A stretch of DNA of 64,000 nt from Ornithodoros turicata (Eukaryota; Arthropoda; Arachnida; Ixodida; Argasidae): contig NW_026999301.1 in assembly GCF_037126465.1 (NCBI RefSeq), forward strand, positions 806,001 to 870,000, given 5' to 3'. Within the stretch, counting starts at the first letter, position 1, and each line of letters opens with the position of its first letter. Position numbers and translations under genes: made by a program. This document shows, piece by piece, positions 23,811-34,737 of this stretch. Below the pieces are notes generated by a model. That model did not search any database. It saw nothing but the letters and a program-made list of their open reading frames with translations, and had not been told where the DNA came from.

Positions 23811-23923
23811 ATATCCCCCATGCCCCCTACTCCTTCCTGTTGTACTCTCTTCATCTGTTCATGTCTGTACGCCGCTCATAGCCACAGTTGCTTCGCGGCG
23901 CTAACACGGAATAAAAAAATAAA
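23811..23923 (+). mobile_element. SINE 3' fragment with A-tail, copy B
   Basis: Counterpart of 14091-14193 with the same 5' truncation and A-rich tail. Confidence 0.55.
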
Positions 23924-26199
23924 ACATGCGGCAATACATGTCGAAGATCACCATCCAGCATGAAACTGTGAGGTGACGTTTTTACGCTTACTGCCTGTTC
24001 CCACTGACGCTTACTACGCGGGATGCGGGACACGGTGAGAGGAAAAATAGCAGGGATTGCTTCACACTTGCCGCATGTGTAAATTATTAGCCCTTAAAAT
24101 ATGTGTCAAGAAACGGTCCATTTTTTTACAGTTATAAAGAGTGATGGAGTATGTGTAAAGCTTTTACACCTAAATAAGCATGATGGTAACTTTCGTTAAT
24201 ATTTTACGCATAAAATAAGGGTAAAAAATTTAACTGTTTCTTGGCACGTAGTAGCCGATTGATTTCTGAGAGTGTATGTGCATATCGTTTGTGAACGTAA
24301 TGACTGTTTCACATCTTACGTCTACTGAGCCTCATCTCCATTTTTTTCTTTTAAAAATCAATCAATCAATCTACTGAGCTTGCAGATGTGGAAAACTGCA
24401 AAGCATATGCTACGTGTGACTATCAATGTCAACAGCCTGGACGGTAGAAAAGGTCCATTCAGTCTTTTACGATAGAAGTGAACAGATTGTGTCCTTAATC
24501 CGCTTTCCTTGAGTGTGGAAGGGGATGACGTGAACGAGCCGGTCCCTTCACAAATTCACAAAGAGGTCACATGGACCTCACATGCCAGAATTTAAAAAGG
24601 GTTACTTGTAGGTTTTAACTGATTCATAATCCACTTGCCAAGGATTCGAAGTGATTATGCAACTTGCCTTTCAAATGTATCCGGTATACCAAATATATAT
24701 TTGATAGAAATCAATTCTATAACTACCATAGACTCTGTGTTACTACTTCACAACCCAGTGGCAACTATATTTGCAATTACGAATAACGTTTGTAACAAAT
24801 TCCACCGGTAAACGACTTCGCAAAGTGTTTCTCAGGGTGGTTTCAAGAGAAAATTGCTTAATGAAGCACTTGTGACAGCAAACATTTTTCACATGGGAAA
24901 GCGAAAACACGTCAAGCGCTGCCGTTCATCGGCAATCACATAACATATTCTGTGCACCAACGAAGAAGTGTTTTATCCAACATACGCAGGACTACGGATA
25001 CAAATGTAGTCACTTCGTCGCACAATGTCGTCGTAGAATTATGCTGCATACCTTCTTCTACAACATCCGAAGCGGGCTCAGCGGGCACCACGATATTTAA
25101 CGAACAGCACAATCGACAGACACAACTGAACACAACACAACAGGATCGTATGCCCGCAGCGATTGGAGAAACCGTGAACACACCCGTTGAGAAGGGACGG
25201 TAGCCAAAACTTACGCTGGATCGGATACGGATTGAAGTGGCTCTTCTGAGAAACAGCACGCTCGGTGCACATTGTTTGTAGATAATTTCTGCTTCGGTAC
25301 AAATCTCGGTGACAGATTTTGCGATGTTGGCAACAACCGTCCCACAAGATGGCGATCCCCGTGGTTTTACGCGGCGAACAGGCTGAAATGCATGGCAAGA
25401 TGGCGAGTTTGACCCGTCTGCTTAGTGGAACAGAGTAAAACGCAGAATGTTTAACATTTCCTCCTCCCCCAACAAAACTGTCATGTGTGTCACAAAGCCA
25501 AATATCTTCTTGAAGAACTTCTTTTGAAGATGTTGAGATGATAAGTTTGCATTATTTGTGCATGATTGCAATGAGCTGCACTCAAGAACGTCTGCAGCTA
25601 TTTCTTCCCTCAAGCGACGCAGACCATATCCGTTGGATTCCTGCTGCTGCTGCCGTTGAATACTGTAAACCGACCACAGATTTTTCTCTTTTGCTCATCC
25701 GTACAGACTTCCACAATTGAAACAATGCCCTTCAATAGGGCGCACACAATGCTGTATGGAACGTGCAGTATAGTTGCTTTCAAGAGGCGGCTTGCGGCTT
25801 GGCTGCGGATGGCGGCTTGCTATTCCCAGGAAAGAAAGGAAAAAGAAAAAGAAAGAGAAACAAAAAGAACAACAAACAAACAAAAGGAAAACAAACACGA
25901 AACTTATCACACTGGGTATATAAGAATGTTTCGTAAATTGTTGTTATTGTATATTTCTTATTTTAGAAATTTTGGCCCCCTTATGTAATGCCCTTTGGAA
26001 GGGCCCTTAACGTTTAATAAATGAAATGAAAATAAATGAACAGAAGCCGCGCAATTATCTCATCCTCAACCTCCTCCTCACCTGCTCAACCTTATTCTGC
26101 CCTCAGCCTGTGATGTCGTTTTCCCAAGAAAACTTCGCGATTCCTAACTGTTGTTTGGGCGCAATAGAAAGAATCCGGGGCAGTTGGTACAAGTTCATA

Positions 26200-26309
26200 A
26201 TGGCGAAATCCAGCAAGCAGACAAGGACAAACAAAGAAGTAGACAGGACTACTGCAATTGTCCTGTTTACTTCTTTCTACGTCCTTGTCAGCTTACTGCA
26301 TTTCGCCAT
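26200..26309. repeat. 110-bp near-palindromic hairpin, copy B
   Basis: Arms 26200-26249 and 26260-26309, matching the structure at 16454-16563. Confidence 0.75.
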
Positions 26310-26460
26310 CATGTTCTTCATGGCTATCATACCGTCCGCAGTCGGCGATGACACCATGAAGCATTGAATGAAACACTACTTTTAGACTTCATGATTGCAG
26401 CTTGCCACACTGCGGGTAGGAACAAGTCGTTGGTTGTGTATTTGATACGTGGTCCCTTAA

Positions 26461-26999
26461 ATGATCAACAACTTCTTTGCGACTGAGTTTGCCACATAAT
26501 TTCTGCCTTACAGTGAACACTGCTCGCACTGGGTGATTGTGATATTTCACTTCTTTCGCAGTGACAGGAGAATGCTGAATATGATGAAAAGGCTGCGCCA
26601 CTCTCCGTTGAAAAGCATAACAAACCATAGTTGCCTATCTCCAAATATGTTCCTTTTTGTACATAACCCACCTGAGAGGTGACCGGTGTGTCACAAATCT
26701 TACATTGGTACATGTTGCCTATGAAAAGGAATAAGAAAAACTCACACATTACTTTTTCGTTTCAAATTCCTCCGTATGCGAGTTATTACAAAAAAGAAAG
26801 AAAAAAGAAGTAGCTTCTCAGCACATACATCAGGCACACTAAGGTAAAGCTCGTATTGCCAACTGTAGGATGGGAAAAACGAAAGCTTGTCCAACTCTAC
26901 AAACGCCACTTCTTGAAGTTTCAATTAACTCAACCTTTTTCCGACAACGCTGACACAGGAATTCACCTTTTATCACTATCCAATGTTTATAGGCGAGAG
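26461..26999. other. No gene seen
   Basis: Unique-looking sequence right of unit B. Short ORFs on the minus strand have no recognisable content. Confidence 0.45.
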
Positions 27000-27003
27000 T
27001 TAA

Positions 27004-28753
27004 AGTGACAGTCTCGTACCCCCTCCACCTCTCATAACGTGTACCATTCGATTGCCCTATGTTGAAAATGAAATACTGCAAATTTTCCCGACAAGGCACG
27101 TCACGGTTATTAAATAACCGAATTGAATTGATAAAGATTGCATAGCATGCAGTGATCTGTGTTGGCAACAATAAGAATGGCTGTGTCGCCCTGCGGGAAA
27201 ATCCGAGATAGGACACAGAAATCGTCTCCTTTCGCGCGCGCTAGTGCACCGGCATGAGCAGCCGACTTTCAGAAGTGACTGGGGACCGCGGCAACTCTCG
27301 TACTGTTCTTTCAGGTGTCGGGCGAAAAACGTACATTCTAAGAATGGCGATGGTGGTTTAAGATGGTGGTTTAGAACAACTATGTTAAGGCTCAGACATA
27401 ACTTAAAAGTCCTGAGGCTCCACCCACTTTTTGAGGTATCTAGCCAATCACAGGTCGAAATACAGTTGTCTATTATTACATCCATCCAGCACATATACCT
27501 CACCCTTATTTACTGGGTGCCACCATTTTGGAGAAACTCGATTGATTTCGATTGAAATGGATATCACTGGTGACAGACCAAAACGACGGATTTTGCGCCC
27601 ACTTTTATCAACGCCATCTGAATGGAGAGAGGCATGTTGGGAAGGCTCAGAATTGCAGAAATGGTTGCTGGCAGAAATGATTGGTCAGGAGAGCGGTACA
27701 ACCGCTTCTTCGTAGCAGACGACTGCCGGCATGAAGTTTTAAATCACGTAATGTAAGTAGGTCGAATCAAAAATGAGCAAATATGTGTGTATAAATAAAA
27801 TGCAATTATATAATGCAAAGTCTTACGTATCGCGGTCGTCCTTCTTCCTACTTTCTCGGTATCACGGTCTTAACTACGCCTAATGTTAGCCGATGAAACA
27901 TCCCATTTTCGCGTAAATAACCATGGCGGAGCGAAACTTGAAGCTTATTTTGTAGATGCGTACATTCGGATATATACTCACAGTATGAAATTAAAGTAGT
28001 CTGGGAAAATTTTTGTCACGAAATCTTCGCTTCGCCGTTCCAAGCACCATCCTCCATCTTGGAGAAAATTTGGTGTCATGGCAGCGTCCATGGAAAATGG
28101 TCACCAATGAAATGCGCCCAAGTTATATTGACAGGTCGAGCCTCTTTTTTAGGCTCCTCCTAATGGCCAGACTCATTTTGGCATACACGGCACTGCGGCC
28201 GAGGCTATCTGCCACGCGTTCTCGTGTTCCCTTTCATAAAGCTCAGGATAGTACATCACACCAGCTCGTGTCGTACCCAGACACCTCATAAGATACGGGC
28301 TACCAGATGATTATTCGGAAGGTATGAACTGCAATGGACTTCACGCTACATAATGTATCACATGTAATGTGTAATTACAGCTTTCCCAACGGTGCAGGAG
28401 GCAGAAAAGCGTTGGCACCACGGGTAAAATGGACGAAAGCACGCGCACAGCACGCCGTTACTTGTTTTGTTTGTTTCTTCTCCTGTACACAGGGTTGCGG
28501 GACTACCCTCAAGAATGCTCCGATTCGTTATCTGCGAGGCGGGCTATCAACACTTTCAACTAATGGCCCTGTATAGACCCTGTATGGCCCTTATATAGAC
28601 GCTGCGATCGAGAAATTATGAGTCTTTGAAATTCCGTAGTATGAAAAATATGTAGGACTGAGGCTGGATGGCTTGTGTGTGTCATCAGAAAGCAAAGTTC
28701 TACCTTGTGGTACATAAAAACATGGTGGTTGCATTTGACTTTACAGTGTCCCT
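27004..28753. mobile_element. Diverged TTAA-family element without satellite
   Basis: Left end follows TTAA (27000-27003) with AGTGACAGTCTCGTAC and is clearly related over at least 200 bp to the left end of the 42117 element (shared CGTACC.TTCGATT and CACGGTTATTAAATAA blocks). A TTAA at 28754-28757 preceded by an inverted AGGGACACTGT could be its right end, but that matches the left end at only about 8 of 10 positions. A short ORF at 27559-27717 (MDITGDRPKRR...) has no recognised family. Right border uncertain. Confidence 0.5.
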
Positions 28754-28977
28754 TTAAATCAGGCATATCCTTTGTTGCGGAGTAGCAACGAATCCAGAGT
28801 AGAGTCAGATTGCACCAGGTAATGTAGAGTGCAGGGCAAAAGGAAGTCTCCGCGAGAGGGGTGGTAACGAAACAACCCTACTCTTGCGTAGTTTATAGCG
28901 TTCATCCCTGCTGTGCCCGTAAGAACCTCAATCACCACCATCATCATGATCTTGCAAAGTGCACCGCGTCAAAAAGA

Positions 28978-29048
28978 TGCGTCGGCCGGGAATCGAACCC
29001 GGGCCACCCGCGTGGCAGGAGAGTATTCTACCACTGAACCACCGACGC
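28978..29048 (-). tRNA. tRNA-Gly(GCC) with an anticodon-stem mismatch
   Basis: Same 71-nt cloverleaf as the genes at 11210 and 54814 except one base in the 5' anticodon stem (CTCTC instead of CTCGC), which opens a T-C mismatch at pair 30:40. A and B boxes are intact and a T5 terminator follows directly. The 5' flank keeps a weak likeness to the other two genes. It may be functional or an early pseudogene. Confidence 0.88.
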
Positions 29049-29292
29049 CCGTTTACCCACCTATCAAACACTTTTTTAGAAGAAGCGGAAAACTTGACCG
29101 CCGTCTCCATCGAGGTCAGATACTCCATTTACTGTTTACGCGTCGTCGGCTATAGGCGTCCGAACGGCTCATTTCCAATGACAAAAGATTCAGTTTGAAT
29201 ATGCACTGTTAAAAGATGTGTGTGATCTTTGGCGCACCGCCAAAACGCGTGTGAAATGCGATAGCATTAGTAGCATTGCAACATACGAAGGA
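29049..29292. other. tRNA 5' flank and unique sequence
   Basis: The first 80 nt are the upstream flank of the minus-strand tRNA-Gly gene. No other feature seen. Confidence 0.4.
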
Positions 29293-29449
29293 TACCCAAG
29301 CAGCAAAATGTACTGAAAGTCGAGTGCAATAGGGGTGGACGGTATGTGTGTTATCAATGTTCCTTAGCTTCAAGAGTCTGTTCAAGGTCTTCCACCTACC
29401 CGTCCACCCCTATTGCACTCGACTTTCAGTACATTGTGCTGCTTGGGTA
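29293..29449. mobile_element. 157-bp MITE with 50-bp TIRs
   Basis: Arms 29293-29342 and 29400-29449 are reverse complements at 49 of 50 positions, separated by a 57-nt loop. The outermost TA on each side fits a TA target duplication (Tc1/mariner type), the element proper then starting with CCCAAGCAGC. The high arm identity suggests recent origin or gene conversion between arms. Confidence 0.85.
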
Positions 29450-29860
29450 ACGACTCCATTTCGAATGCAAAAGAAACACGCTTTTGGGAGTTTTAGCACA
29501 TCGGCAGCACGTTATGACAAACGATATCATAAAGAAAGCTGTCAAATCAAAGGTCAACAACGACTTCAAAGCAATCAGGTGATTGACTTATCATGACTTC
29601 CGATCTGCTAAAACTCGTTATTTTCCACGAAACGAAATCACCGTCTGCCGCTATGAACGCCAGCTGCACAACAGTCAGAATTCGATCAACGTTAGGGAAT
29701 CCACCGGTTAAATGAGCCTCAGCCAATCATGATCGACGAAGATCACGTGGGGGACCGGAGCCAATGAAAATCATATAGCTGGAATTTGGAGGGAAATGCC
29801 AGCGGCGACACTATTTTCGCGGCGGCGAAACCCGCTCACTGTGCCCTGGTATGACATCGA
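29450..29860. other. No gene seen
   Basis: Unique-looking sequence between the MITE and a charged ORF. A CACGTG site at about 29747 is the only motif noted. Confidence 0.4.
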
Positions 29861-30076
29861 ATGAATAAGCAGCTCAAACGCGCATTGGCTTCACGTAGAC
29901 AACATGACCCGACAGTAAGACAATGCAAAGCGATTGCGATGAGACGAAGCCAAGAAGATCCGAAAGTTAATGAACGCGAAGCTGAGATCAAGAGATCCGC
30001 AAAGAGGTATGACTCCATCAGTTTCAAACGGACAAATGATGAACTGACAAGACACTGTAGCATAATACATGAATGA
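29861..30076 (+). CDS. Short highly charged ORF, unrecognised
   Basis: 71 codons, very rich in Arg, Lys and Glu with a repeated charged pattern (RRSQEDPKVNEREAEIKRSA). It resembles the DP-REAE-type charged repeats seen in many uncharacterised tick proteins, from memory. The start is plausible, but a preceding exon is also possible. Its last residues (DELTRHCS) are encoded again on the opposite strand just downstream, owing to an inverted repeat (30029-30059 versus about 30131-30161). Probably a fragment of a mobile-element protein. Confidence 0.35.
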   Translation: MNKQLKRALASRRQHDPTVRQCKAIAMRRSQEDPKVNEREAEIKRSAKRYDSISFKRTNDELTRHCSIIHE

Positions 30077-30184
30077 GCACAGTGGTGAGGTCAGGCATAA
30101 AAGGCATTCACGGGCGACATTCAGGGAAACATTGCTGCAGTGTCTTGTCAACTCATCCGTTGTCTCCCTTGTCAATGCTAAAAC

Positions 30185-30720
30185 ATGGGCCTGGTATCAA
30201 GTGAACTTATCCAGCACCTTCGTGAATGCAACAATTGTAAACCTGTTTTCCCTGAAACCAGGGTAGTATGTAAAGAAAAGAATGTTTGGCGAAGGTTGTT
30301 GAGGGAGTCGGTAGAGATTGCTGCACGTGGCAATTGTGTGAGTAAGCCATCCTTACTTCATGTTCCTCCTCTCCGGAGGTTTTTGGATATATAGGGCATA
30401 GGTACATTAACATTTTTGCTGCGTTTGAGAATTTGTTGTGTCGTCTCTTCATCCCTGTCTCGGGTTCACCTCCTTGATCATCCCTTGTCTGTTTGAAACT
30501 GATCGAGTCCTACCTTCTTTTTATTTTATTATACATATATGTATTTGTATTTCTTTATGTTTGTGCCAACCCTCGCTCTCTACCTTACAACACGTCTTAT
30601 ATATTCTGGAATTTGGTAACTTAATGTTAGACCTGAAGAAGTGCAGCCCTCTGCACGAAAGTCTCGTCTCATTAAAATTTATATGCTCTCAACCGTCTAC
30701 TTTCAGTTGTCAATCTCCAT
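30185..30720 (+). pseudogene. Penelope-like element 3' end (GIY-YIG tail and 3' UTR)
   Basis: The frame 30185-30391 encodes QHLRECNNCKPVFPETRVVC, WRRLLRESVEI and CVSKPSL, closely related to 20538-20353. It fits the C-terminal end of a Penelope-like retroelement, whose GIY-YIG endonuclease cuts target DNA. About 240 nt further, CTGAAGA (30633-30639) is followed by a perfect 6-bp stem with a CCCT loop (30641-30656) and GAAA (30657-30660), a sequence typical of Penelope-like 3' ends. The reverse transcriptase part is absent, so this is a 5'-truncated copy. Confidence 0.55.
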
Positions 30721-32009
30721 CGCAGGATACTTGCACATTGCTCTTCTACGTACTATGATTTTGCGGTAATATTATGAACTTTGGATAAAAGACTAGCAGC
30801 ACTGCTCAGATAATTTTGCCTAGTTAACAGCACGTATGCAGTATGCACACAGTATTTGTGCAGTCGACTCAACAAAGTGTAATGAATGTGGCATTGCCCA
30901 GAGTAATGCACCAAGTGCAACACAATTATTGTAGAATGCAGACATTTAAGCTTACATGCCAATCCAGTACCACCATCCAGTGCGGGGTTGTGACAAATAA
31001 ATAGTTCCCATTTTTCAGAACACAGACAGTGAATTAATAAGAGCAGAGAATGCTAACATGAATTCTGGGCTATTCTTCAATGAAACATTCACAGATAGTA
31101 AAGGCACCTTCCTCAATGGACATTGATGACAGTGAAAAGTCTAAAACGTTATCGGAGACGACATCAGCTTCTGCGTGTCAGAAAGGATTGTAGCTCCAGC
31201 AGTAATCCAACTAGCAGTAACAAAAATGGGCAAAGGGCAACTTAACTGAATGAATGCAACGTACCTTCTATATCAGACTGTGAAGCTTGTACCATCCAAT
31301 CGAAAGGAAACAGTGTTTAGACCGCAAAAGCGCTTGAACTGGGAGATAGCAGTTAATCGGAATGGCGACCTTTGTTTTCCACCCTGGAAGCAGGGGTTGC
31401 AATGTTGAGGGGAGATTTAAGAGTGGTGCCAAGATGTATTCATGAGAGCGCCCATGAAAAGTGGAGTACAGGTGAATTCTCAAATTATAACATCACATTG
31501 TCATGCCTGTTGGTGGCAGCTAGACTGCAAGTGACGTGTCAGCAGTTCCTTCAAGCAGCAGATGCAAGACCCTGCTTCATTCCCGCCTTCAGCGTGCTAC
31601 TGTGGTAATTCACAAGTTGGTAATCAATACTGTTGTGTTCTTAATCGTTACTCGTACATCACAGGAAGCGCAGTAGGACAGCTTCACAATCGATTCGTGA
31701 AGCTTCCTATTTTGACGTATATATGTTTCGCTTTAGGAGCTTTATATTCCCCATAAACATAAACTTGGATCGCTAATTACCTTTTGCTCTCGTTTTTTTT
31801 TTCTCTCTCTCTCTTTGTGGTACGTTCAAAATTTGTGTGCCGGGTATCTCACTTCAGAGATTTCGTGCCGATATTCCAAATCGCCTCTGGAGTCGCGCGT
31901 AACCTATAACATTTGTGGACGAAATCCTTAGAGTGGAGCTGAGTCCGCACGGCTGTCGCGGTCAGAGCTTCGCACTGCTTGGTATTTTGGCAGTTATGGT
32001 AGGCAACAC
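30721..32009. other. No gene seen; short CT microsatellite
   Basis: AT-rich sequence with only chance-length ORFs. A poly-T/(CT)n tract lies at about 31791-31815. Confidence 0.45.
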
Positions 32010-32130
32010 TTGAATGCTCCGATGAATTGTTCTAACAACGTAGCACTGTCGCATTCTGGACAACTTTGCCGTGGCGTATCACATTTCATATCCCTTCAGC
32101 TCATAAAAGGCAAAGTCAGCACAAGGAAGT

Positions 32131-32740
32131 GTGCTCTCCAAACGACGTCGTGCCAAAGAAATATTTATATGCTTCGTTTCCCGCTTAGCAATACCAAACA
32201 GGTGTTTCCTAATGTACGATGCACAGAGAAAGAAACCGAAGAAGCTAGCGGCCAAGCCAAGAGTCCATGCCAAGCCAAAGACACATAAACCTAGAGCAGC
32301 GACGTCGATGCGCCCGTGCGCAAGGTTTGCTGACTATCTGACGGGTAGGCGGGGAAACTAAAAAAAGTTGTTTCTCTAAAAAAAACTACAAACAGTTGGA
32401 CCAACATATTTCGCACACATATTCAGTGTTCGCTAATGAACACACAGCGCGTATCGCTCAGTTCTGCGACACATCAAAATCAGCGTATCTGACCTTTAAC
32501 CTTGTCCTCACCAAGGACATTGACAACAAGTTTCATAGCCTCGGCTTCGCAGCGTACCTTACTGACCATAAGGGTGTGCGTCCCTCCTTGAGTAAAGAAA
32601 TTCTCACGAAAAACCAAGTTGTCTACATGTGCGTGCGGAACACAACTGTGAGCCCCATCCCGCCCTTATTGCTCGAGGACGACAAAGCTATCGCTGTCAC
32701 TTCTTGGGACATCGGTGCGAGAACGGGCGACTTTTTCTAA
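32131..32740 (+). pseudogene. Orphan two-frame ORF: basic N-terminus plus 115-residue domain
   Basis: Two adjacent plus-strand frames look protein-like. The first (32131-32361) carries a Lys/Arg/Pro-rich stretch (RKKPKKLAAKPRVHAKPKTH) like a nucleic-acid-binding tail. The second is open from about 32342 to 32740 with no ATG near its start and ends in a globular-looking segment (LVLTKDIDNKF...LLEDDKAIAVTSWD). A shift between frames near 32340-32360 would join them. A basic tail followed by a compact domain is reminiscent of viral coat proteins, but I cannot name a family and the idea is only a guess. It could equally be an exon of a host gene. Confidence 0.3.
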
Positions 32741-32949
32741 TACTACATGTAATTCCTTTCATCGTTTTCACAATATGATTTTTGCATGAACGCCTGCAAA
32801 ATTGCTATGTAAAGCTAAAAGCACTGTCGGTACAGCGGGCATCAAAGTTAACTTGAACGCTATTCAGGCCTGCGCGCCCTGGTGGTGCTGAATAGAAATA
32901 ACGGTGGAGGGTGTTCTGGTCATACATTTACAGAGAAAAATGCCGTCAG
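32741..32949. other. No gene seen
   Basis: Unique-looking sequence after the orphan ORF. Confidence 0.35.
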
Positions 32950-33322
32950 GGGATTCTTTCTGCCAATAACTTTTGCCACATATTGGTAACATTTTTATTT
33001 CATTTCAATGAACGGAAAGTTAATTTCTTGAATTGAACACCCAACCCGATTGAAAAAATCACCAGGATTATTCTGGTGTTTCCTGATGCTCCTGGCGTTA
33101 ACACTAGACTCTTTTGATGTTTGTAATGTGCAGATCAAAAATTTCTGGCGTGACACCAGGGTGATTCTGGTGCTGTCGAGTTCTCCTGATGTCAACACCA
33201 GAGTGGACTACTACGACACCAGAATGATTCTAGTGCCTTCTAGAATGCTTGGTGTGCGCACTAGACAGAAGTAGTGTTTTAACGTGACCGTTAGAGCGGT
33301 CTGGTGTGGTTCAGAGACACCA
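32950..33322. repeat. CACCAG/CTGGTG hairpin cluster, copy 1
   Basis: 32950-33045 matches the inverted sequence of 49800-49880 (shared CCACATATTGGTAACAT and TTAATTTCTTGA). It is followed by a cluster of short palindromes of the form CACCAG-N7-CTGGTG at about 33058, 33157 and 33219, plus single half-sites to 33322. CACCAGAATGATTCTAGTGC is identical here (33219) and at 49191. Probably modules of one transposon family. Confidence 0.65.
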
Positions 33323-33534
33323 GGGGCTCGATCTTGAACTCTTCGCTATTCTCAAGCTCCGCCCACATTTAGCGAGCGTTATCGGGTCCTCGTAACGCGC
33401 GTTGCGTTAAATTTCTTCATAAGGTGCGCTATCCGTAACGCGGCTCCTCCCATCCCCTCCAGCCAGCAAGAATGGCGCTGGTCGCGAGAGTATTAGCGTC
33501 CGGCGAATGCTTTGTTTGCCGCCGTTTAACCAGA

Positions 33535-33865
33535 TCCGGTGGCGCAGCGGTAACGCGTGCGCTTGGAGACTGGGAGGTCCGCGGTTCGAATCCGCGGGCC
33601 GGCTGTGCCGTCTGGGGTTTTTCCTGGGTTTCCCTCAGATGTGTAATAGGCGTATGCCGGCACAGTTCCCCTGAAGTCGGCCCATGGACGCAGCTATCCT
33701 CCCCCCGAGCGGATTCCGCTCGGTCTTCCACTTCACCCTTTCCCCTCCTCCTCTCCACCACCTTTCCCTTCCCGAGAAACATGCCGCCTAATCAGGCAGG
33801 CAGACCTCTCGGGTTCCTCCCAACGACACTCCTCCTCCTCCTCCTCGCCTTTGTTTACGTTCGTG
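33535..33865 (+). mobile_element. tRNA-derived SINE with CTC-repeat tail
   Basis: tRNA-like head with GTGGCGCAGCGGTAACGCG (A box region) and GGTTCGAATCC (B box), then a body containing TTTTTCCTGGGTTTCCCTC and GGCACAGTTCCCCTGAAGTC, and a (CTC)n tail near 33840. It has the overall plan of SINEs very common in tick genomes, from memory. Inserted in the Harbinger-type element. Confidence 0.8.
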
Positions 33866-34174
33866 TTATGTGCCAAACAAAATGGCAGGGCGTCAATAAG
33901 TTACGCAGTTATTTGCTAGGTGGCTATAGCTATACCTTTAGAAGACCACGAAATAGTTTCACGAGACCACATAAATGTTTGTGCAGGAAGAGTGATGGTG
34001 GCCTTGTACCGGAGAGTTGTATAAACCTGTTTGCGAAGTAGTGTGCTGCGCTTTGCTGTGCTGTGGACATGTCAACTGCCGGTGTCAATACCGTCAAAAT
34101 GTGGTGGGCAGCGGTGATGTGCATCATCACAGTACGTCTTCGTTGCTCGTTGAGAACATACTTTGTTATTATGA

Positions 34175-34230
34175 TGACTGGAATTGGTGGTAATCGTGTA
34201 TGCATACACGATTACCACCAATTCCAGTCA
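34175..34230. repeat. 56-bp perfect palindrome
   Basis: Two 28-nt arms with no spacer, centred on TGCA at 34201-34204, perfectly complementary. It would extrude as a cruciform or fold as a loopless hairpin RNA. It is directly followed by a second small palindrome (CCACCATGGTGG). Confidence 0.95.
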
Positions 34231-34737
34231 CCACCATGGTGGTGTGACGAAGTGGTCTCCGATCGCGTACGGGTTTCGCATAGCCTGCTGCAAGGTGTGT
34301 GCTCTCGCTATTTGCTGATGTGTTGATGTCTGTAAGTCTCGGAGCGCATGCAGTCACTGGTAAATGTAATCACCTTCCTGTTTGTGTAATGTTTGAACCG
34401 ACTGAAGATACGGTGTTTCATCGACGAACTACGAGCGACGTAGGCTCGTCACTGGGTGTAAAACTGTCGTCTGCTTCTTACCTCTGTACCAACGCGTTTA
34501 TGTTTCATGTAAAAGTTCAGGATAATAAATGTGGTGACAAGTCATTTGTTTGGGAGAGCCAATATTAACTGCCTGCAACAAATTAAAATTTGCAAACGTT
34601 CCTTTATTTATTTACGTCCGGTGTCTGTCGTCTGCTTTGGTATTCCTTCATTGCAGACGACTGACCGTGCATCTGCAAATCTGTCGTGTTCGATCCACGC
34701 GTCACTTGTTCTAACTCGTCCACATGGATTTTGTGTA

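Larger units (their letters stand above)
21500..24274. mobile_element. TA-flanked element with 19-bp TIRs, copy B
   Basis: Same TIRs and TA flanks as 12023-14544 (left TA at 21498-21499, right TA at 24275-24276). It was duplicated as part of unit B, not inserted separately, because the surrounding sequence is also shared. Confidence 0.65.
21442..26456. mobile_element. TTAA-bounded unit, copy B
   Basis: A direct repeat of 11965-16710 with scattered substitutions and small indels, bounded by TTAA at 21438-21441 and 26457-26460. It is longer than copy A mainly because of a 257-bp insertion at 23119-23375. To the right of its TTAA lies ordinary sequence, whereas copy A abuts the satellite element there, so copy B shows that junction in an undisturbed state. 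Confidence 0.75.
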
